This document shows positions 1 through 10,700 of a stretch of 64,000 bases of DNA, in pieces. The translations under genes and the position numbers were made by a program. Source of the DNA: Rhynchopus euleeides (taxonomy: Eukaryota > Euglenozoa > Diplonemea > Diplonemida > Diplonemidae); NCBI GenBank assembly GCA_963210315.1, contig OY723247.1:1612001-1676000 (forward strand). Direction: 5' to 3'. Under the pieces are notes generated by a model. The model was not told the DNA's origin. It searched no databases and worked only from the letters and a program-made list of their open reading frames with translations. Positions within the stretch are counted from its first letter, which is position 1, and each line of letters begins with the position of its first letter.

Positions 1-1755
1 GATTCGAGAGAACAGAAAAAAAAAGTTTCGTGAAAAAAAGCCGGTGGTGGCCTTGCAGATGTTCCCTGGGGGTTCCTGGAGGCCGGTCCTGCTCGTTGTA
101 ACACCCCTTCCCCCCCACACCCCCCCCTTCCGCCACGTCAGTTGTTTCGGACAGGCTGCGACACCGACACCCCCTCTCCCTTTTTTCGATTTTTCTTTTC
201 GCGGCGGTGTTTGGGAGCAGCTGTGCCCAAATGTAACCGTCTCTGGAGCCAACAGCATTTGACAATATCATGTAGTTTACTATGGGTGATTTGTCGAACA
301 ACACGACTGAACAATCCCATTCATTGCCTGTCTTTTTATGACAGTCAGCCTTCGGCTGGCTGTCAGGAAAGACCGTCAAGACATCGACCATAGCCTCTCT
401 AGTTTTGGCCTTTTCGGACTGCCGGTGCCAAGCGCAACAGTGATGCTCATATCATGACGGGTGAACTGGGACCAGAAAACCCTGAAGAATTCAAGCAAAC
501 GAAAAAGGGGGGGGGGTCTGGGGTGTGCGGTTTTTTTGTTGGGGTTTTTTGTAGATGCAAGGCAAAACTTGCACAGGAACGGGTGGGGAGGGGGGGGGGG
601 GTTGCGGCGGGGGGGGGGGAGGGGGTTTTTTCTTTTGGAAAAGAGTGTGTGCCACACCGACCAATGCCACAGCGACGCCACCTCGTTCCTTTCGATCCCC
701 CCCCCCCCTCCCCCCCCTCTCCCTCTCTCTCCCTCCACCCCACCCACCTCCCAAAGAAATGGAGTCTCAATCGAGGCAAAAAAATACCCCAATAAATGAC
801 GCTTCGGATGATGGGTTCGGCTTTCGCGGTACATGTGCGTGGTTAGTTTGCCCCCCCTGCCCCCCTTACCCCCCCCTCTTGGGCGTCAGCCCAGCTTCTA
901 TGTGTTGCCTTGTCTTTCTGCATTAGTATATTTGCCGCCCCCCCTCACCCAACTCAGCTGGTGTTTCGCGCAAAGGAACTTTTTCTCTCACATGTCCTCT
1001 GCGTGCGAACTTGTTGATTTTTGTCCCCCCTCACTCCCCTCTCTCGCAGGCCGACACAGAGAGAGGGGGTGTTTTTTTTTTGCAGGAATGTTTGAAATCC
1101 GGACAGCCAGGAGGGGGCGAATGGGTGCGATTTGCCATGTGGCTTCGCACCCCGCTCCACCCCCCCCACCCCCAACCCCCAACCCCACCCCAACGCTTCC
1201 CTGGAAGTTGTGCATGCCAGAGTTTGCACTGATTTTGGGGGGAAGGTGCCGCCACCAGCAGCAACGACATCAGCCGAGGGAAAATGATCAACGTGCGTCT
1301 TATCCACGTTATTTTTTTGCCTCTCCTAAACTTGCAGGTTGTCGGTGCCCAGGCGAAGTCCGTGTTGTGTTAGGGGTGGGGGGAGGGGAGGTGGGGGATG
1401 TTTGATGGTGTCCCCATAAAATGCAGTTTTCTCGATGACTTGAGATTCCGGAAAGATATACCTGGGTAATCTCTGTCGATGTGTGTGTGTGTGTGTAAAG
1501 GCTGATCCGTACCCCAGCCTTTTTGAGAGAGCCACGCAAGGAAGGGGATTTGTGGAGGGGGGGAGGGGGAGTGATGAGGGGCGATCCTCTACTACCTGCT
1601 GAACCGGATGGAGGTGTGATTCGAGAGCGCAGCCGATCAGCCCCCCCAGCCCCAAGCCCAAGCCCCTCCCGCCCCGTTGTGGTTCCGAGGGGAGGTGTTG
1701 TTCAGGCAACGACGATAGCCACACCACCACAGGGTTGTACACCAGAAAGAATGCA
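1..1755. other. Intergenic, homopolymer-rich
   Basis: I see no credible gene here. The stretch is full of long G and C runs (for example around 509-520, 588-620, 699-720 and 1150-1190) and has a GT microsatellite near 1479-1496. A hairpin at about 341-365 is capped by a C(TTCG)G tetraloop. Open frames on both strands are low-complexity Pro/Gly/Arg products of the homopolymers. The last 100 bases are the leader of the next gene, with an AG (ccaccacag) 23 bases before its ATG. Confidence 0.6.
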
Positions 1756-3480
1756 ATGAGTGGGTCCCGATGGCTTTTGGCAATAGTGGCTTGTGTGTGT
1801 TTTCAAGGATGTCTTGTGGGTGGCGTGGGTGCCGGGACCCGGACGCCGACGTTCACACCGACGCTCACACTGACGCAGTCACCTACGCCGAGTTTTAGTT
1901 TGTCTTTGAGTGCGACGCCCACACTGTCGCAGTCGCTGACGCCCTCGATGAGCCTATCTGTGTCGACGACCTTCACACTCCCAACGGCTACCGCAAGCAT
2001 CACCCCCACACTGCCAACAGCCACGGTGACAATGACAGCGACATCGACAGCGAGCCAGACGTTGCCAACAGCCACGCTCACGCCCTCGCTCACCATCCTG
2101 ACTCCTTCGGCTACCCTGTCGGTGACAGCGAGGAGTGTAACGCAGAGCGTCACGGTGAGCAGCACGCTGTCTGGGACGGCAACGCTGCGCACCGCCACAG
2201 AGACGACCACGTTGCACACCCTGGGGGGGGGGGTGGTGTGCTACAGGTCTGTGACACCGGCTCAGTGCAGCGCGGATAATTCCAGCTGCGTGTGGAATGA
2301 GGAGACCCAGCTCTGCGGCGTGCAGTGCGACAGATACCCCTCGTCCTCCAGCTGCAGGGACCACCCGCTGTGCACGTGGGGTAGCAACACGGGAAGCTGC
2401 ACTGCAGAGTGCAGCCGTGTTACCGATAGGCAAGGCTGCTTCCAACTGCGAGGGTGTCACTACGACGACACGGTGGGCACGTGTGGGCTGTCTTGCGAGA
2501 ACCTCGATGAGGCGAGCTGCACGAGGGCTGACAATTCCAAGCTCTGCACGTGGCGCACCAAGGTGTCGCCCAACACGTGCAGCATGCGGTGCACCGACTA
2601 CACCCAGCAGACTTGTGCTGAACAGTACGACTGCACTTGGAACGCGGACGACGGGGCATGCGGCTACGCCACACCCGACGAAGACGATGACTGCTGGCAG
2701 TTCAAGAAGATCACCGACCCCACCTGCCCGTTGATGTGGATTATCATTGGAATTCTTGCCCTCCTCCTCTGTCTCCTGTTGTGGTGCTGCTGCCGGGACA
2801 GCAATGATAACACGAATGAAAAAAGTCCAGAGTACGCAGCGATCTTCACAGAGCCGAAGGAGACGCCGGAGCCTGTCAAGCCACAGGAGCTCCAGTACGA
2901 TGAGGAGAAGCCACAGCCGGAGTACGTGGCGTACCAGACACCGGAGCCTGCGCAGGCGACACCGGCACAGCCGCCAGCCGAACCCCACCCGCAGCAGCTC
3001 CAACCTCAGGACCCGCAGGTGGCAGACCCACCGGCGCACATCACCCTCACGCCAGAGCTGACGCGCACTGCGACATACGGCCTGGGCATGGGCATGGGCA
3101 GGGGGTCTGTGTACCGCCCGCCTGTGGAGTCTTCCGTCATCCCGGAGCTGTACGACCGCCTCCCTGACGAGCACCAGCCGAGGCAGACGTCCCCGCGCAG
3201 GTCGGCAGCAGAGCTCCCTGCAGATGAGGTTGAGCGTCCGACGTTTAACCAGCTGACGCCTGCCTTCGTGGCTCCTGCTTCGTACGGCTTTGGCGGCCCA
3301 CCCCCTCCGCCAGCCGGTCGGGGCCGTTCGCCTGTGGGCTCTGTTGCGCCGTACCATTCGCCCCAGCAGCAGTACGGTGCGTCGCAATATTACTCGCCGC
3401 AGCACGGTGCAGATCCATATGCGCCCAACGCACAGCCCCAAGAGCTCCCACCGCCCGCGTCGCTGTTCATGGTGATCTAG
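1756..3480 (+). CDS. Mucin-like type I membrane protein with Cys-rich repeats
   Basis: 574 aa. The ATG at 1756 is preferred because it begins a good signal peptide (MSGSRWLLAIVACVCFQG, about residues 1-27). Residues ~29-155 are Ser/Thr/Pro-rich in short TPTxT/SLS-type repeats, a probable O-glycosylated stalk. Residues ~160-315 hold about five units of the form C-x(4-8)-C-x-W/Y-x(5-8)-C, reminiscent of PSI/plexin-type knots but not a confident family match. A transmembrane helix follows (about 325-347, MWIIIGILALLLCLLLW), then CCCR and a ~230-residue Pro/Gln-rich cytoplasmic tail with many PxxP-like stretches. The layout implies a cell-surface receptor or adhesin; the ligand is unknown. No intron is needed. 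The long antisense frame over 1954-3603 is a shadow. Confidence 0.75.
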   Translation: MSGSRWLLAIVACVCFQGCLVGGVGAGTRTPTFTPTLTLTQSPTPSFSLSLSATPTLSQSLTPSMSLSVSTTFTLPTATASITPTLPTATVTMTATSTASQTLPTATLTPSLTILTPSATLSVTARSVTQSVTVSSTLSGTATLRTATETTTLHTLGGGVVCYRSVTPAQCSADNSSCVWNEETQLCGVQCDRYPSSSSCRDHPLCTWGSNTGSCTAECSRVTDRQGCFQLRGCHYDDTVGTCGLSCENLDEASCTRADNSKLCTWRTKVSPNTCSMRCTDYTQQTCAEQYDCTWNADDGACGYATPDEDDDCWQFKKITDPTCPLMWIIIGILALLLCLLLWCCCRDSNDNTNEKSPEYAAIFTEPKETPEPVKPQELQYDEEKPQPEYVAYQTPEPAQATPAQPPAEPHPQQLQPQDPQVADPPAHITLTPELTRTATYGLGMGMGRGSVYRPPVESSVIPELYDRLPDEHQPRQTSPRRSAAELPADEVERPTFNQLTPAFVAPASYGFGGPPPPPAGRGRSPVGSVAPYHSPQQQYGASQYYSPQHGADPYAPNAQPQELPPPASLFMVI

Positions 3481-4598
3481 AGGGGGCGGAGGGCTCATGG
3501 GTGCACTGCAGCGTGGGCGGAGGCGCCCGGTGCTCTTCTGCACTGCAAGAGGGCGACTTCCTGGGTCCAAGGAGATCTGCGTCGGTGGTAGTCGATTCAA
3601 CAAGGGATGTCACGTGTGTGTTCCAGTGGAGATCGCATCAAGAGCGCTCCGTGTCCTCGGCACTGCTGCAAATAATGTCGGGGGAGTGTCGCGTGTGCAC
3701 CTCGGTTGTGATCGCATCGGTTCGGCCCGCTCCGGACTGCTGCAAAATATTTCTCGCGTGTGTGCCGCATTTTTTCTGGCCCCTTTATTATACCTGTTTG
3801 TCTACCGTGTTGGTGACGGTGGGTGTGGTGGTTTGTGGGAGGCCCCACACGCCACCCCCAAAGCAGTGTTTGCGTTGGGATGATGTGTCAAAGTAGTTAC
3901 TATTTGTCATTCTGGGGGGCTTCGCTCTGAAGCGTGCAGAACAGCGTGGCTCTCTGGCAACGGTTTTGTCTCAAGGCAAGACTGACGCAGTGTTTGGCAC
4001 AGAGCGAAGGCCCTCCATACAGTGTATGTATTTGTCGAAAAAAATACGTTTCACGGCAACACCTCGACAGTCCGACCAAGGTCTGTTCAGTGTTTGTTCA
4101 CCCCTTTATCCGGCGAACAGCACCCGATTCTGGCCCAACGTGAATTCTCTGATTAAATTGTTCACCTTGTCGAGCGTGTCTTGCTGATGTTTGCTCTTGT
4201 GTAGATAACATCCCCCCTGGTGAAAGAACAGGTGGCGATGAACGAATACAGAACCGGGCCACTCGGCCATCTCGCCTGCAACACAGTACAGAGTGGTGTA
4301 GGTATCCCACCGAAGGTGGGCCCGGTGCATCCATGTTTCCCCCGTTGTCCAGTCACGGGGCATCGTGGGTGTTGTGTGCGTCCCGCACCGCAATACCGCG
4401 ACACGTGGCTTCGGGACAAGGTGTTTTCCCACCATACTTCGTTCAGAACGCCTCATGGATGAAGGAGGCAAAGGGTTTCCTGAGTTGGCTTGCAGCAATG
4501 TGTTGACAGCGGCAACTGGGTTGCCGCCGTAACATCAGCAGTGGGGTTGGGAGCCCCTCCTGGGCTCGCACTGCGCTGATGTAGGTGGGGGGGGGGTA
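3481..4598. other. Intergenic
   Basis: No gene recognised. It contains one short foldback repeat (3916-4013). A 130-codon minus-strand open frame (4106-4498) resembles no family I know and is not called. At the right it runs into a G-rich tract where a mobile-element block starts. Confidence 0.5.
3916..4013 (+). repeat. Short foldback repeat, copy 1
   Basis: 98 bp with imperfect terminal inverted repeats: the left end reads GGGGCTTCGCTCTG, the right end GGCACAGAGCGAAGGCCC. An internal TGCAGAACAG is shared with the copies at 17702-17787 (opposite orientation) and 38971-39048. It is non-coding and MITE-like. Confidence 0.55.
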
Positions 4599-5425
4599 GG
4601 GGGGGCTAAAACCGGGAGTAAACCCAAATTTTCAACTTCGCCGCAGAGAGGCCCCCAAGGGCACCAAAAGGCCAGAAACACCCCATATCACCCCGGAAAT
4701 CCGGTATCTGCCCGAAATAGGCCCAAATTCGGCCCGGAAAGCTCATTTTTTGCGTCTCCAATTTTTTGGCACAGATGTGGTACCGGTGCTGTGCCAGTTT
4801 ACAGCGGCTGCTTGCAACATACAGCGAAACCTGTGGTCGAAGCAACCGAATGGTTCATCGGTCAAGCTCTACTTGATGACGCGGATCGATGTAACAGCAC
4901 CATGTACCGAGGGGCGACAAGCAGCACCGCGAGGTGGGGGCAGAGGCCAAAGTGCACTCGTATTTGCACTGAGAAGGTTGGTATCCCTTGTAGATTGAGG
5001 TTCCGGAGATGGGGCACGCACTATGGGCGGAAGCAGGACGCTGCTCAGAGGGTTTGTCCGTTCCGACGCCATTCAGAGGTGGCAATAACTCAGCGACCTC
5101 GATATCCCTCAAAGTGAGCACTTGATGCCCTGCTCTCATTGAGAGTAATCAACGAGCGGCCCTTGCCATTCTAATGGGGCGGCTACGCCCTCAAATAACT
5201 TCTCGGTGGCCGCTCCAAAGGTCCTGGGCACGACCTTAAACTACCTAAGACCTAGGGAAGTCGTAAAACTCAACCCCACACCCCGAGGGCTCCCCCAGGC
5301 TGGTCCGCCTGGGCAACGGGGTCCCAGTGCATAGCACGGAGCACTGGGACAAAAGAGGGTCCGCCTTTTTCCGTCAACTCTGACATGGGGAGGGACAGCT
5401 GGAGCCACTGGCGGGGTGCTGTGTT

Positions 5426-5593
5426 GACTTCAGGGGGCTCCCAACGTGCTTCGGCACACCGGGTTCTTGGCCTGCGGCGGCATGGTAGTCGGTCAGAGAG
5501 GCCAGCGCTTGGTCGGGGACTACTCAGAGAGGGCGTGTGCGGACTTCAGGGGGCTCCCAACGTGCATCTGCACACCGGGTTCTTGGCCTGCGG
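5426..5593 (+). repeat. Direct repeat in the LINE 5' region
   Basis: Two copies of a segment of about 52 bp (5426-5477 and 5542-5593, offset 116) begin GACTTCAGGGGGCTCCCAAC and end GGGTTCTTGGCCTGCGG. They differ only at a few central bases. Their position in the 5' UTR suggests promoter monomers or a structural role; this is inference. Confidence 0.7.
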
Positions 5594-5869
5594 ACGTAGA
5601 TTGCCTAAAGGTTTAGAAACCGGCCGAGCCCGTGGGGGTGACGAACGTACTGCCGGCCCGGGATTGTCAAGGTTCTTTCCCCAGATGGCTCACCAGTACC
5701 ACCAAACCACACGGAGAGCAAAACCGCCGGGGAGGGGGTGGGGGAAGGTGGGAAGGGCGGCATGCCGAACTACAGCAAGGATGGCCAACAATGCGATCAC
5801 TGCAAACAAGGCATGGGACACAAGAGGGAAAAAAAAAAAGGGGAACACAACTGACACATCACACACACA

Positions 5870-7636
5870 ATGTCCCACGCTGCCTCTGTCCCCCTGCACC
5901 CCTCCACGACGGGGTTCCCTGGGGAGGCGTCGGCTAAGCCGGCGCCGAGCGAAGCTGCAGGGAGGAAGCAGCGATGGGTGTTGCGGGAGAAGGAGTGGAG
6001 TGCCGACGTCAGGCACTCAACAGACGAGCTGGCCGCCAAGGGCGGCATTATGCTGTGCGCCAAAGGCGACGCACAGCGCCTGATCGCGAGGTGCAGGGAG
6101 CACCCGCCGCCGGGACCGGCGGCAATCCTGACCGTCGAGGCGACGGAGGGGGGGAAGGGGCGCAGCCGTGTCCTCTCCCTCCTGGTCGAGCGCGACGGCG
6201 AGACCCGGGGGCTGCGGCGGCACCTGCTGCAGCTCCACAGTGACCCCGTACACTACGGGGCTAGCAGCAGCCCGGGCCTGAAAGCCCCCAAGGGCACCCG
6301 GGAGTGGGTGGTGATGGAAGCACCGCCAGCCACCCCCCTCACACACACACACATCCGCACCTGGCTGCGGGCCCACGGCGCGGAGCCGGACGCGGTCATC
6401 GCGATGACCGGCACCACCTGGGCCCGCCGCTTCAAGGTGGGTGTGGACAGTCGACAGGTCAAGGACCTGCTGCGTGCGAGCGGCGAGAGCGACATCTTCT
6501 GCCGCCCCCATTTCCACACCACCACACACCCCGACACAGTCGTGCGCCTGCCGCTCGACGCCACCATCCAGCAGGCACAGGAGAAGGCGGGCCGGCTGAG
6601 CGGAAGGGTCGTCCTGGTGAAGGGCGGCCTCGGCATCGCAGTGCCGAACACCGCCGGGCACTGTGCCACGGCAGCAGTCGTCGGTGACGAAGCTGCAACC
6701 CCCCTGCAGGGGAAATATGTACTGGAAGGGCTGCCCACACAGTACACCGCCCGCTGCACCAGGGACCTGCTAGAGGAAATAGGCTGGCAGGCCCACATCC
6801 TGGCGTCAGCCAGGGAACCGAACGGGCGAGCAGTGCTGCTGCGCGCCCCCACCGCCCCCCAAAAACTCGGCGCGTACTGCGTCGACAGCAACACCTACCT
6901 GGTGTTGCGGCGGTACCGCGAGCCCGAGGACCTGGGGCTCTTCCCCCGCCGACGGAGGGCAAAGCGCACCAAGCCCCCGCCGAAGCCGACCCCACCTCCC
7001 GCAGCCCCGGAGCAGCCGCAGGGAGTGCCGGGGAGTGAGCTGGCGAACAAGGCGACAAAGAAGACGAAGAGCAACAAGAGCAAAAAGAAGAAGTCCAAAA
7101 TCGACGCTGAGATGAAGGACAACGCCCCAACGCCCCACGCCACCACGACCACCGACCCCGCCGCCGCCGCCACCGCCGCCGCAGCAGCCACCGCCACCGC
7201 CAACCTCGCCAGGGTGCAAGCCCTCCTCGAGCAGGCAGAGCGGCGTGCCGCCGAGGCAGAGCGGCGGGCCACCGCGGCAGAGGAGCGGGCCGTGAACCAG
7301 GAGAGCCAGTTCACGGCCGCCCTGCGAGCGATGCAGGCTCGCCTGCAGCACCTGGAGGCGGCAACGAAGCCGCAATCTAAGCCGAAGAAGCAGACCAAGC
7401 CGGGCTCCAACCCCCTTCCTCGAAAGGCCGACCCGGCCTCCACCACCCCAGACCGGGGGACCAAGGGCCCACCCCCGAAGTCCGCCTCCCCGAAGCCCCG
7501 GACACGCACGGGGCTGACTCCTAAGAAGAAAAGCCGGACACTCACCCCGACTCGGACTACAACCCTCCGCACGAAGCACATGGCCCCGGCGGAGCCGGTG
7601 CAGAAACGCCTGTGTGAAGAGCCCCTCTTCAACTGA
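5870..7636 (+). CDS. LINE ORF1 protein (Gag-like, basic, coiled coil)
   Basis: 588 aa. The ATG at 5870 is the first after an in-frame TGA at 5852. The N-terminal ~340 residues are a globular region of no family I recognise; no CCHC knuckles are visible, and an RRM-type fold is possible but unproven. After ~residue 355 the protein is Lys/Pro-rich with a run of basic clusters (KKTKSNKSKKKKSK), then an Ala-rich heptad segment (LLEQAERRAAEAERRATAAE, about 452-500) that should form a coiled coil. The C-terminal ~90 residues are a Lys/Pro/Thr tail. Basic character plus a coiled coil suits an RNA-binding, trimerising ORF1 protein. It ends in TGA at 7634-7636, directly followed in the same frame by ORF2. 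Confidence 0.8.
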   Translation: MSHAASVPLHPSTTGFPGEASAKPAPSEAAGRKQRWVLREKEWSADVRHSTDELAAKGGIMLCAKGDAQRLIARCREHPPPGPAAILTVEATEGGKGRSRVLSLLVERDGETRGLRRHLLQLHSDPVHYGASSSPGLKAPKGTREWVVMEAPPATPLTHTHIRTWLRAHGAEPDAVIAMTGTTWARRFKVGVDSRQVKDLLRASGESDIFCRPHFHTTTHPDTVVRLPLDATIQQAQEKAGRLSGRVVLVKGGLGIAVPNTAGHCATAAVVGDEAATPLQGKYVLEGLPTQYTARCTRDLLEEIGWQAHILASAREPNGRAVLLRAPTAPQKLGAYCVDSNTYLVLRRYREPEDLGLFPRRRRAKRTKPPPKPTPPPAAPEQPQGVPGSELANKATKKTKSNKSKKKKSKIDAEMKDNAPTPHATTTTDPAAAATAAAAATATANLARVQALLEQAERRAAEAERRATAAEERAVNQESQFTAALRAMQARLQHLEAATKPQSKPKKQTKPGSNPLPRKADPASTTPDRGTKGPPPKSASPKPRTRTGLTPKKKSRTLTPTRTTTLRTKHMAPAEPVQKRLCEEPLFN

Positions 7637-7711
7637 CGGGGAAGCCCGCCATCCCCAAACCGACCGCGCCACATCTTCGAGACCAAGCGAGACCTTCTCC
7701 TCCGGGCGGGT
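7634..7711 (+). promoter_or_regulatory. Candidate UGA stop-codon readthrough site
   Basis: The ORF1 stop is TGA followed by CGG. UGA-CGG is one of the leaky contexts known from several plant RNA viruses, usually with a stem that begins about 8 nt after the stop. Here GCCCGCC at 7644-7650 (8 nt after the stop) can pair with GGCGGGT at 7705-7711, 7 bp including one G-U. An alternative local hairpin is GGGGA 7638-7642 with TCCCC 7652-7656. Frame is maintained and ORF2 has no ATG before its endonuclease. The pairing is read by eye and no folding was run. Confidence 0.45.
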
Positions 7712-10700
7712 GACATCGAGCAGAACCCTGGTCCGGCACAGCACCTCAAGTGCCTGACCTGGAACTGCAACGGTCTCACCGAGGCGAAAAAAGCGGAACT
7801 ACAGCACCACCTCGCAACCCAACGGTACGACGTCGTGCATCTGCAAGAGCTCCGAGCAGCACAGGGGGGAGACCCCAAGTTCCCGGGCTACTCCACATTT
7901 CTCCGACGCCGCACCCAGAAGCGCTGTAAAGGGACGCTCACCTCCGGAGGCGGGATCGCAACGCTAGTGCGGGAGGACCTACACGCGACTCTCATTGCCA
8001 CCGCACCAGACGCTAGTGTAACAGAGACCCTCACAGTGCGAGTCACGGGACCGGAAAGCGCCGTCACGTTCACCAATGTGTACCGCCCCTCGGGAGTCGG
8101 CACTAGCAACGACCCACGCCACGATGACTTCTCTACATCCCTGCTACCACACACGCCGGAGTCCGTCATAGCTGGCGACTTCAACATCCACAACCGTGCC
8201 TGGGATAAACATGCGCGCTGTGACAACAAGGGAACTGATCTGTACCACTGGTCCCTCCTCAACGGCATGTCACTGTGCAACGACCCCGACCACCCCACAC
8301 GCATGCGCCGCGACTCCAAGTCCTCGCCGGACATCGTCTTCGCCCACTACGAGTTGGGGGAGGTCACCTGGAATACCCTGGACCAGTGGCAATCAGACCA
8401 CTTCGCCATCCAATACACCGTCCCTTTTGAACGAACGCCAGCAGCTGCGACACACCCGGCAGCCAAGGCCCGTCAACTGTGGAACTGGGCAGCAGCGGAC
8501 TGGCCCGCCTTCACCGAGGAGCTCGAACGGCTATCACGCAAAGTGACGAAGTGGTGTGACCCGAAGGAGTCCTTCCACAAGTGGCTTGGACTGGTGCGAA
8601 CGGTCGCAGCCAAGCACATCCCGACGAAGCGTAGCTCACGCCCCCGCAAGAGGTGGTTCACGAGCAAGGTGAAACGCGCGGTACGGGCGCGGAACGAAGA
8701 ATCACGCAGACACGCCCAGACTACACACCTGTCCCAGGACGACTACGACAAACTGGACAAGCTGACCACCGACGCCACCAACGCCGTCCTCGAAGCAAAA
8801 CGCACAACTTGGGAAACCAGGTGCCAGGCTGCGAGCACCAGCAGCGACCTCGGCGCCACCTTCCGGCTTGTGCGAGAACTCGACGGCCGCAAACTTCAAC
8901 AGGCCGCCTTCCCGCTTGTCGACGGAGGGGTCCCGGTGACCGACCCCAAAGCTAAGGCGGACCTCCTCTGCAGCCACTACGCCAAGATCAGTGAAGGGAA
9001 CGACCAACAGTCACAATCGGTACCCACCCCGCAACATGCGAATGGCCAGACACCCCCCGAGCTCTCAGCTGCCGAAGACGACTTCTCCAAAGAGGAGCTG
9101 AGCGCAGCCCTGTCCGAACTGCAGGAGCGAAAATCCCCAGGGCCTGACGACCTCAACAACGAACTGCTGATGCACCTCGGCCCCCAAGCGCGGCAGGGAC
9201 TCCTGCACGTGCTCAACCTGTCGTGGAACAGCGGCATCCTCCCCGACGCATGGACGCGAGCAGTCATCGTCCCGATCCTGAAACCGGGGAAGCCAGCGAC
9301 GGCAGCATCCTCGTACCGACCAATTGCGCTCACCAGCACAGCATGCAAGGTACTGGAAAAAATGGTGAAGAGGCGCATGGAGCAGCTCATGCTTGACGAC
9401 GCATACCCGCAAGTCGAGGGGCACTGCCCGAACCAAGCGGGATTCCAGCGACTGAGATCGACAACCGACCAGCTAGCCTACATCACCCAAACAGCGACGG
9501 ACGCCCTCTCCTCCGGGAAGGCAGCTGTCACCCTGTACTTCGACCTCGAGAAAGCCTTCGACAAGGTCAGCAAGCTCGCAGTCATCAACAGCGTCAGACG
9601 AAAGGGCTTCCCCCCGAAGTTCACCCGATGGCTGCACAACTACCTCAGCAACCGCCGGGCCGCCGCACAGGTGCACGGGGTGAGAAGCGACTACTACGAC
9701 TTCAACAACGGTGTCCCACAAGGAACAGTGCTCTCGCCCCTGCTCTTCAACTGCGTGATGGATGACGTATCTCGAGCCATCACCGCCTCCCCGGACGTCC
9801 ACCCTGCGGTGTTCGCAGATGACATTGCAGTACTCGTCGTCGGGGACACCTACACCGACGCCCTAAGCACCGCACAGGGCGTCATATCAGCACTCGCCGC
9901 CGAAGTCCCACTCCACGGGCTGCAGCTCTCCCCCAGCAAGTGCTGCTACACGCTGATGGGAACGACGCCTGAAGCACTGGGCGAGCACAAGCGCATGGAG
10001 CTCCCAGACGGCACCCCCCTCCAGCACGACTCCACAGCAAAATACCTCGGGGTTTACATCGATGCCTGCTACACGATGTCGGACCACGTCGACCACGTCG
10101 TGACCACCTGTATGCGACGCCTGAGCATACTGCGTATGTTGGCAGGCACCGACTGGGGCTCAAGTGGAGACACGCTGCGCCAGGCCTACCTGACGTATGT
10201 CTACCCCATCCTGATGTACGCCGCAAGCGTTTACACCCCTGGCCTGACCGCGAGGAACCTCAAACGCCTGCAAGATGTCCACCGCACCGCAGCCCTGATT
10301 ATCACAGGCTGCATGAAGAACACCAGCACGGCGAAGCTCCTCTGGGAATCACACCTACGAGACCTCGACCTCGACTTCAAGGTTGCGGTGTGCACAGACC
10401 ACGAACGCTTCCGCCGCGTGCCCCACTCCCCAGGATACCGGGCGCAACTAAATACCGGGAACACGGGAGGCAGCTGGCTACATCAGGCACGGAGTCTGGT
10501 GAAATCCTCGAAGGTCGACGGGCGCACCCCCCTGCTGGCCCCCCTGCATGCAGCACACCCCATCCCCCCCTGGGAATGGAACCTGGTGCTGCCACGAGTG
10601 CACATCCTGGCGACGCTGCCGGGGCTCACCGCCCCGAAGGCCGCCACCCCGAAAGACACCCTCCGGGACCTGGCAGAGCAGACCATTCAGGCCCTCCCGA

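Noticed and set aside
1954-3603. 549-codon minus-strand open frame
   Set aside because: Arg/Leu/Val-rich mirror of the GC-rich mucin-like gene; no domains, no good start, and the + frame has signal peptide, Cys repeats and TM helix.
4106-4498. 130-codon minus-strand frame
   Set aside because: Composition is moderately protein-like, but there is no family resemblance, and it lies next to repeats; insufficient to call a gene.
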